Below are positions 31,141-38,195 of a stretch of 38,195 bases of DNA, piece by piece. A program made the position numbers and the translations under genes. The notes below the pieces were generated by a model. That model saw nothing but the letters and a program-made list of their open reading frames with translations. It was not told the DNA's origin and did not search any database. The stretch is from Choanephora cucurbitarum (taxonomy: Eukaryota; Mucoromycota; Mucoromycetes; Mucorales; Choanephoraceae): positions 1-38,195 of the forward strand of contig JAIWNI010000169.1 in the NCBI GenBank assembly GCA_025331435.1, in the 5' to 3' direction. How positions within the stretch are numbered: position 1 is the stretch's first letter; each line of letters opens with the position of its first letter.

Positions 31141-32049
31141 ATCCTTTTTCTTTCTCTTTTTTTTTCTGTCTTTTTCCTTTATTTTGTTCAATACTTAAAC
31201 CTATATACCCCCTTTTTCTTTGATCTTTTTATTGCTCACAATAATTGAAGTAGCCAGTAGAGAGGAGAAAATCACGTTTACAAAAGGACCTAGCAGTTTG
31301 AGTGAAGCTTAGCTCGAAGATGTATTAAAGTCTTGAAGATCCATCGAAAATTAGTGGTTGATTGTTTTGCATCATCATCATCATCGAGTCAGAAGCAACA
31401 TAATCCATATCAATTGACTGCAGAAAGGAAACTAACACTACTATGCAAGCGAATCTCTGTTGTAGAGGAGCAAAACTCATTGCACAATGACATCCAATCA
31501 AAATCCACACATGAAAAACTTTGCTAAAGACTTACGTTTATAGATAGTAATCTTCAGTACTTGAGATTGTGCTTGAGTACACTATAGTTTTCTCAAAAGT
31601 TTTTTGGTTTGTTTTTTTTTTCTTTTCAGAAAATCTGATCCTTCAAACACCAAGACTTTCTCTGCAGAAAATCGATAGTGAACTTGAATAGCCAATATTT
31701 TAAGTTTGGGCGGCGCTCATCTTTGTTGTTGCTTGAAATAGAGCTATTCAACCATACTTATCTCTTAAAATTCTCGTCATTATATTTTGTATAATTCAAC
31801 TGACTGGTCAAATTGGCTTAATGAAGACAGATGATGTGGTTGTAGGCTATGTAGCCGCGCTTTTATTCTTAGATAATTTATAAATAAAATGCATATATCA
31901 CAATGAAAAATAAATATTTTTTTATGAGCGAAATAGTGTATTTTCAATGATTTTCATCTTGGGCACACTTTTTATTGAAAGTGCACAATCACCGTGCGTC
32001 CTTTTTTTTTTTTCTGTTCACATTTTTTACGTGTTGATTATCCTTTTCG
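31141..32049. other. Intergenic, decayed fragment only
   Basis: Contains a 64-codon frame (31333-31527) with a Ser run from a TCA microsatellite; no sign of a real gene. The rest is AT-rich. Confidence 0.4.
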
Positions 32050-32144
32050 GTAAGTTACCTTATCTTCTCTCTTTCTTTATTATATGTCTGTTGCTATTGA
32101 ATAAACTTACCTGATGTTTGTTGTAATTCTAAAACCTTTGGCAG
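32050..32144 (+). other. Probable 5' UTR intron of the RSC7-like gene
   Basis: Donor GTAAGT at 32050 and acceptor TTTGGCAG ending at 32144 enclose 95 nt; the start codon follows 11 bp later. Both splice signals are strong, and the upstream T-rich sequence fits a leader exon. Confidence 0.5.
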
Positions 32145-32154
32145 ATAATTGAAT

Positions 32155-33270
32155 ATGGCAAAGAGAAAGAGATCAAGAAGTAGAAGTGGAGGTTTAGATG
32201 AAAAAGATGACTTGAATTATGTTGATGAAGACAGTGAATTATCTTCTGGTGATGATGGACTTGATGCAAGTGATCTAGATAACCCTACACCTGATGGTCA
32301 TATTCGAAAGAGAGGTAGACCCAAGACACACTATGGAAGAGAAGAAAGAACACGATCACCTGCACAGACACCTACTTCCAGTCAAAATTACAACCAAGCT
32401 CCAGCTACTCCTAGTGGTTACATAAGCGATATTGATGAATCAGGAGAAACAAAAGTAGATAAATATGGTCGATTATTAGGAGGTAAAGATTAAAAAAAAA
32501 ACAAAGTTAAATTTATATTGAATATGATGTCAGGTCGTGAATATCGTGTGCCTACCTTTACTTTACCTACACGCGATAATACGTTATTCATGTTCTCAAA
32601 GGATCCAGCTGCCCTTTTGGGCTTTCGAGACAGTTTTGTGTTTCTAAAAAAGAATGTCAAATTACAAAAGGTACATATCGACAATACAGAAAAAGGCCAT
32701 CTTGTGGACCTCAACCTTCTTCGCTCTACCTTTCGTACTCGTGAAATCTCTGTCGTGACAGCCCGTTCTGTCTTTAAGCAGTTTGGACACCGTGTTGTTC
32801 GTAAGGGCCGTAAAGGACGAGACGATTATTACTATACAGATGAAGTGGACGAAGGTGAAGACGAACCCTCGGATGAAGAACCTGTCATCAAAGAAATCCT
32901 CGACAAACCCACCAGTTCAGCTGCATTTTTACCCGTCAATGTTGAAGTAGGCAGAAACAATCTGATTCATAAATTGACACCGCAGGACACAATGACGACT
33001 GAGCTCAATTGGCTACATAACGCAGCTGTCTCGGCCAGACAGTTCAATACCTCACTCTTTTCTTACCGTCGTGCCAATCCAACCAATTACGACTTGATGA
33101 CCAATGTCTATCAAATACCTGAAAATAGACAATCACTTAGAGACACAAGCAGTTTTATGACTGACAACAAGCAAGATGATACTATGTTGATGAACAACAG
33201 CAATAATACCCTTGACAACAATATTGCTATGATGAACCAACCTAAAATGGAAATGGACATTGGATTCTGA
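32155..33270 (+). CDS. NPL6: Chromatin-remodelling subunit RSC7/Npl6 (Swp82) family
   Basis: RSC7/Npl6 is a subunit of the RSC-type SWI/SNF nucleosome-remodelling complex in the nucleus. Two exons (32155-32482 and 32534-33270) around a 51-nt intron give 354 residues. The N-terminus is basic (MAKRKRSRSRSGG), then acidic, with an AT-hook-like KRGRPK (RGRP at 53-56). The conserved domain starts at the splice junction: GREYRVPTFTLPTRDNTLFM, DPAALLGFRDSFVFLKKN and TREISVVTARSVFKQFGHRV, followed by an acidic linker (about 230-250). The C-terminal part (LNWLHNAAVSARQFNTSLFS, then RRANPTNYD) is also typical, and the tail is Asn/Met-rich low complexity. I chose ATG 32155 because it follows the UTR intron; an in-frame TTG lies two codons upstream. 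Confidence 0.9.
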
Positions 33271-33627
33271 TTCATAAAAGAAAAATAGCGTTTAATTTAT
33301 TTTGATATACGAGAAGCGCTTGATTCCCTTCTTTTGCTTTAGTGTGTATGAATACATTGTCTTTTCTTTTGTCTCTCCTGAATGATCCTTATTATCAGAA
33401 AATATGAACTCTTTTTAGATAATGACCAAGGTTGTCTATTATACTGAATAGTGTATATCTCACATTAAAAAATAATTCCAGCCAAGGTCTATGTTTAGTC
33501 AATTGACCCCCCCCCCTTTCAAATAAAAAAAAGACCTGAACATTCGTCTATCATGGCATAATGCAAATGTCCCTATCCACGCACACTTTGAATCATGTTT
33601 GTTTGTCAATGCTGATTGATATCTTCT
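33271..33627. other. Intergenic between convergent genes
   Basis: Convergent 3' flanks of the RSC7-like and Ubc7-like genes. Contains a C10 tract at 33507-33516; no other feature. Confidence 0.5.
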
Positions 33628-34428
33628 TTATAGGCCTAAAGTCTTTCTAGCATTCTCTCTTACAATCTCATCATAACGTTCACGATCTGTTCTCCATATT
33701 TTCTAAGATAGACTGTTAAAAAAAAAGCACAGTAAATAAAGAAAAAGTTGTACTTACACAAGCATCTATATTAGCTCCACTCTCATCATTAGGTTCTAAG
33801 AAAGAAAAAAAAAGACACTATAAAAATCCCCTCCTTCATATACACATTCGTTGTCTTATTTTACCTGCCAACATGCTGACTACACTTAATAAGATCTTTT
33901 CGACACTTTGTACTGGGCTCCAACGCTCTGAACTACTTTCGTACATGTTGGGATCATCACCAGGTGGATGGAGAATAGAGATACAGACAGTACCGTTTTG
34001 GTATACATTAGGATGAAAGAAGTCGCAAGTGAAACGCATAGTGGGAGGACTGAGAGGATAGTCTTTAGGAAACGTAAGTGTGGCAGGGAATAGGCCTCCT
34101 TCGAAAGGTGTACCCTCAGGTCCACTATGTATATCATCAGTATACTACTATACACTTGTAACATGTAAAGACATTTACGCAATCAATGCTTCCCATTCAA
34201 AAAAGTTATTCTCATCAATAGGGCCTAATAACACATGTAAGTTTGAGCATCAAAAAAAGAGTATAAATGTGCTTGTACCTGCAGTAATGCCTTCAGGTGC
34301 ATTCAGAGTAAGTTCTTTTTAAACTGTTTAGTCTTTAAGCATTATCGTTCTATGGTTCGCCAAGTACCTCTGTATTCTGTCATCAAGCGCTTAAGTGCGG
34401 TTGAGCCTGTTGTTCGATTACCATACAT
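33628..34428 (-). CDS. UBC7: Ubiquitin-conjugating enzyme E2, Ubc7/UBE2G2 type
   Basis: This E2 works with ER-membrane ligases of the Hrd1/gp78/Doa10 kind in ER-associated degradation. Six exons on the minus strand (34428-34368, 34314-34279, 34224-34179, 34124-33865, 33795-33758, 33702-33628) with five 53-69 nt introns give 171 residues. Visible parts are [49 protein letters not shown], the HPN motif (85-87), catalytic Cys95 in NGTVCISIL, the acidic insertion typical of Ubc7/G-type E2s ([20 protein letters not shown]) and a short C-terminal helix ending ARKTLGL. Every exon joins in phase, including a 36-nt exon. The upstream neighbour is a likely ER palmitoyltransferase on the same strand, 101 bp away. 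Confidence 0.95.
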
Positions 34429-34529
34429 TCTTAAGGACAAAGAAAGAAAATAAAAAAGTTACTTTATTGGCCGCATGACATAATCATACTATTTTTTATT
34501 TTTTATTTTTTATTTTTTCACAGTGGCCC

Positions 34530-35822
34530 TCAACTGTCTTCATCCAATGAAGGATAGTCTGTAAAGTTTTCCAAAAAGCCATCGTTTTCGAGGTGTTCAT
34601 GTAACATCCGCATTCTGTCTTCCATTGTGATTTCTGGAACAATATAACCTTCAGAATCACGACGAATCATCCTTGAACTCTCTTCCATTTCTTCTTGTTC
34701 ATCTATTGAGTTAGGATTCATTTCTTTAGGGTCTTGAGGGGGCCAACTATAGACAACCATAGGGTCTAGATGCTTTTTCTTTAGTCTTCAACACGCAAAC
34801 CCATAGCCCATTCTTACCTGTATCTGGACGGGTATGATATTGTAACCCATTACCTGGAGTTCCTTGAGGCCACATCCAAAAGAGTGGATTGCTTCCAAGC
34901 ACAGAGCAAATGTTTTGACAATAGCCTATATCAAAGGGAAACTCAATCTTTTTCCAGTTAGTATCTCTCTCTTTGTCTTTCTTAATACTTTACAGGATCA
35001 ATTTTGCGACGGCGTATTAAACGCTTTGTCTTTGTTCTTTCAGATCCTTCAATTGTTGTCTGACCCTTCAGTAGACAATAACTATGATAAACAGCCAATA
35101 CACCAACAAGCATGATGATGAAAAACAAAAAGATTAAATTCATCATAATAACAACCATTTCAATCAGAGAAGGATCAGGTATCTAATAATGAAAGTTATC
35201 GTCATCTATAGGCATTCTACTTTTTCTTTCTCTTTTACCCATGGGTTATACCTAGCTTCAAAGATGCGTTGTAAACGCCAAAACAACAAATAGCCACCAT
35301 AAGAGCAACAGAGAATAACTGAAAAGACAAATCGAACAAAATAGCTGTAGTTGCCGAAGCCTACACAATTAGCAATCCAGGGACAATGATGATCCATCCG
35401 CAGAACACATCTTCCACATTGGCGACAGTGATGTGCTCGAGGAGGTTTATAGGCGTCACATTTTTTACAGAAGCGCGGACCTGTCAAACCTGTTTGTATT
35501 ACACTATCTTCTGAAGGATTTAAAATAGCATAAGGCGGTTCCTATTATATATTAAAATCGGCTACTTTCTTTGAAGCGTGTTCTCCATTACCCATCCTTC
35601 AGGCGTATAGCCAGGCGATGTTGTGCAAGCAAAATAATAATTTACGTAAAGTGAAACGAGAAGGATATTCATAGGCACAAGTGTCTTTTGTGCTTCCAAA
35701 CTAAACCAGCCACCTAAAGCAGGACCGAGAACATAAAAGTTGGTCGTCAATTGTAGATAGCTAATCAAGCATACAACAAATGCTACCACAATTTGTTCTG
35801 GTATTGACTCAAGTACAGCCAT
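34530..35822 (-). CDS. PFA4: DHHC palmitoyltransferase, Pfa4-like
   Basis: This is a membrane S-acyltransferase that palmitoylates cysteines of target proteins; yeast Pfa4 sits in the ER and acylates chitin synthase Chs3. Five exons on the minus strand (35822-35592, 35541-35239, 35182-34994, 34947-34818, 34765-34530) with four introns of 46-56 nt give 362 residues. Membrane segments lie at about 11-33, 46-66, 145-165 and 187-211. The Cys-rich domain ([20 protein letters not shown]) leads to DHHC at 127-130, and TTIE at 220-223 matches the TTxE motif. After the last membrane segment come [10 protein letters not shown] and [12 protein letters not shown], typical of the Pfa4 group, then an acidic tail. 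The first donor is placed at TGG|GTAATG so the intron is 50 nt; reading on instead meets a stop. Confidence 0.92.
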
Positions 35823-37279
35823 AATAATTACAAGAGAGAGAGAAAGGGGAAAATAAATAATCCAAAAACAATTATTTTAAATTGCATTCGTTTTTTAGGT
35901 AGGTGAGCTGAGCCAGATTTTCTTTCTTTCTTTTTTCTTCTTTATCCACCGAGATGAAATGGCATCTTTAAATTAGGTGATCAGTAGAGGAAAGCTAACT
36001 AGAATAATAGCAGAGGAAGACTCAACTTCAGTATCAACTTATTTTTCGAACAATAAAGTCGTGTTTTATTTTAGATCTTTTTTTTTTATCTGACCATACT
36101 ATAATTCAGCCTGCTACCGATTTAAAAGTATGAAGCAAAGCACAGCAAGAAAGTATTACTTTGAAAAGATTCAAGTAAACAATTACATTCGTGGATAATC
36201 TTGTTCAAAGAAGAGAAAAAAAATAGTCGGCTATTTATGCTACAAGAAAGGATCAAGCAAGTGAATTGTAGCACATGTACAAGCTGTCTGTCTTCAACAA
36301 ATATATCAAAGAAGGCTTTAAACCTACTGCCAACTTCTCAGCATGAATGGTTATGGAAGAGCTGGACAGAATGACCAATCCAGTATACACCCCCAGTATA
36401 TGCTAGTTTTCTTCTAGTGCAGCTGTAGTCTTGACTCAATCACTAAAGTATATGGGTGATAATGGTGTTTTTTAATGAATATAGATGAGTATATGTTGAG
36501 AATCTTTTGATATATTGACAGGATTGATAGAGATATAGCAGAATGGATAAACACTGGCTATTAAATAGCAGAAATAAGTCCAGTCTTCTTTAAGCGATAC
36601 TCTTCTTTCTTTTGAGAACTACATGTTCAGTAAAGTGTATGAAAACTACTTTTTTGGTTATATTACTTGAATTTGATTCAAAGAGCTTACTAAGATTGAT
36701 TCGACTACAAAGAGTAGTGATCAGATCAAGGATATAATTCATAAAGTATATCTATGCTTTCACGAATGCCAGAAATAGGTTTTGTTCTGAAGAAGATAAC
36801 TCCAGAAAGTCTTCAAGTAGTGTCGATTCTCAAATATGCTTTTAGCAACTTAGCCTTCTATATCACTCGTACCAAGCAATAAAGAGAACCGCTTTTTGGA
36901 ACATACTTTGAATTAGACAATACTTTAATGAATCATCTAAAATGCCTTATTGGTCATTTCTACCTTATTATGAGGATACACAAAGAATTGACTATAGCTG
37001 TAGAATATTGGCTAACCTCGTCAAGCTTGTTAAGGGCTTAAACAATTTAACACTTTTATTTGTAACAAGGACAACACCTCTCCGATTCCATCTTTTTGAG
37101 AAATGATTACTATGGCTAAGACTATTCAATACACTTGCTTCCGCTTTTCTGTATCCCTCAAACCTCCCCTCCACGCACGCACATATAAGAGGGGACAATC
37201 AGTCCCATTTTCATTTTCATTTTCATTTTTGTAAAAGAGAGTGAGAGAGGCAACAGAGTAGTCTGAATTGAGTTACTGA
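35823..37279. other. Intergenic, no gene recognised
   Basis: AT-rich flank upstream of the DHHC gene and beyond. A short ATTTTC direct repeat lies at about 37206-37230. One 68-codon minus-strand frame (36992-37198) has no recognisable motif. Confidence 0.45.
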
Positions 37280-37765
37280 CAATGTCAGTCTCATGTATTG
37301 CACTTCATAGCATTACCACCCGCAGGCCGTTACAGTAAACATCTGAGACACACCCATCAAGAGACTGACTCCCCAAAAGGGTCATCCGAATCCTTCAAAG
37401 GTACTAATGGTCTTCAGAAGATAATAATTTCTGGTAGCACTGCCCCCATTTTTAACAGGTTGTCCAGCAAAGACATTTAGCGGCTTTTCTCAGACCTTCC
37501 CACGGGTTTTAGATTAAAGAACAAGTCTTTTCGTAAGTTTGCCCGTATACATAAGCTTGTCGCCTCTCTAAAGAAGAAAAAAAAAACTTGGATCTTACCT
37601 CGCCTTTTTATAGTTTCGAATAAGAGAAAAAAAAATTTTTTTTCTTATAATCAGAGTCACTTTATGACTTTGTTTTTTAAAGAAAAAAGCTATAAATTGA
37701 TTGAAAAATTTCGCAAATTGTGTTGTTCTTTATTCGATCTAATATTTACATATTTTGAAGAATAA
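37280..37765 (+). pseudogene. Long plus-strand frame broken by a single TAG
   Basis: The frame is open from 37280 to the TAA at 37763-37765 except for TAG at 37478-37480: about 160 codons with one stop in a very AT-rich region. The first half is Ser/Lys/Thr-rich (HQETDSPKGSSESFKGTNGL) and GC-richer. The second half is basic and aromatic (LPTGFRLKNKSFRKFARIHK, then KLIEKFRKLCCSLFDL). No start codon, splice signal or known motif is evident. It could be a decayed gene or mobile-element fragment; chance is not excluded. Confidence 0.25.
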
Positions 37766-38195
37766 TATGCTTTTTGTTTCTAATCGAGGCATGGTTCTTT
37801 GAGATATAAGAGAAAACTAAGGACAGTTGTATCTATTCGATGAGTAGCACTTAATCTATCATTGAACTCGAAAACTTGTCTATATGATTATTTAACTTAA
37901 TAAAAATGAAAAAATGGGGCTGAAAAAACACTTAGAGCGATGAAAAAGCCACTTAAGCGTACTATGAAAAAGAAAGAGTAGTACAAGCTGCCTAAGAGAA
38001 ATAAAGTCATTGGAACCTTTGGGGCTTGCTTGTTTGTTGTTAATAAGACCACGTAAAAAGATCATCTCTCTTTCTCTCTCTGAAGTAAAAAGCATCTAGA
38101 CTCATTCATGAGGTTATACATGATTTGTACCAAGAATCTTGTTTCGCAGCTTTATTTACCAGAGCACAGGCCTCATCATTCTTACCAGATGTTTA
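37766..38195. other. Right edge, nothing recognised
   Basis: AT-rich sequence with short frames only; a CT/GA-rich tract lies near 38065-38085. Confidence 0.4.

Noticed and set aside
35542..35591. A 24-nt intron near 35560 in the DHHC gene
   Set aside because: It would be too short and does not restore the frame; a 50-nt intron starting at GTAATG joins GYTPEGW to EPPYAIL in phase.
1..38195. CRISPR arrays, bacterial operons, intact rRNA or tRNA genes
   Set aside because: No regular spaced repeats, no ribosome-binding-site pattern and no convincing RNA gene were seen; the intron-rich genes are eukaryotic.

Overview
The window looks like nuclear DNA of an early-diverging filamentous fungus, most likely Mucoromycota (Mucorales-like). 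The evidence is AT-rich sequence, many 45-95 nt GT-AG introns with CTAAC/CTAAT-type branch sites, TATA-box promoters on several genes, closely packed housekeeping genes, and the character of the proteins. I assembled exons by hand from splice signals and protein-family conservation; no alignment was run.

Layout. 1-546: 3' end of an uncharacterised membrane-protein gene cut by the window edge. 547-7100: about 6.5 kb without an intact gene, holding decayed coding fragments, a GC-richer segment and a pyrimidine minisatellite. 7152-8087: myo-inositol oxygenase. 8088-10330: intergenic, with a second GC-richer island. 10331-12007 (minus): aldehyde dehydrogenase. 13611-13887: a tiny gene with TATA box, intron and poly(A) signal, encoding a 24-residue peptide with an N-terminal dual-acylation motif. 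14165-16236: WDR70-type WD40 protein. 16240-19250: decayed sequence including a dead DDE transposase. 19257-22181: a tight same-strand run of three genes, namely a HIBCH-fold protein resembling mitoribosomal mS47, DPH4, and an MTRFR/ICT1-like mitochondrial GGQ protein. 23232-24480: Ser/Lys-rich protein of unknown function. 25381-25730 and 25799-26266: PET117 converging on a ubiquitin-like/eS31 fusion. 27102-28360 (minus): dead Tc1/mariner DD34E transposase. 28932-29188: a perfect 41-bp inverted repeat around 175 bp. 29785-31140: a multi-exon gene with a PD-(D/E)XK-like signature. 32155-33270: RSC7/Npl6-type chromatin-remodelling subunit. 33628-34428 and 34530-35822 (minus): Ubc7/UBE2G2-type E2 and a Pfa4-type DHHC palmitoyltransferase. 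35823-38195: mostly empty, with one long frame broken by a single stop.

Themes. Mitochondrial function and translation recur: mS47-like protein, MTRFR-like rescue factor, PET117 (cytochrome c oxidase assembly), DPH4 (diphthamide on eEF2) and eS31. Lipidation and ER functions recur at the right end (Pfa4-like palmitoyltransferase, Ubc7-like ERAD E2). No bacterial-style operon, CRISPR array, intact tRNA or rRNA was found.

The most interesting items are the MGCC microprotein, the conjugation-incompetent-looking ubiquitin domain on eS31, the HIBCH-fold protein with altered catalytic positions, the PD-(D/E)XK-like gene, and the 41-bp inverted-repeat element beside it.
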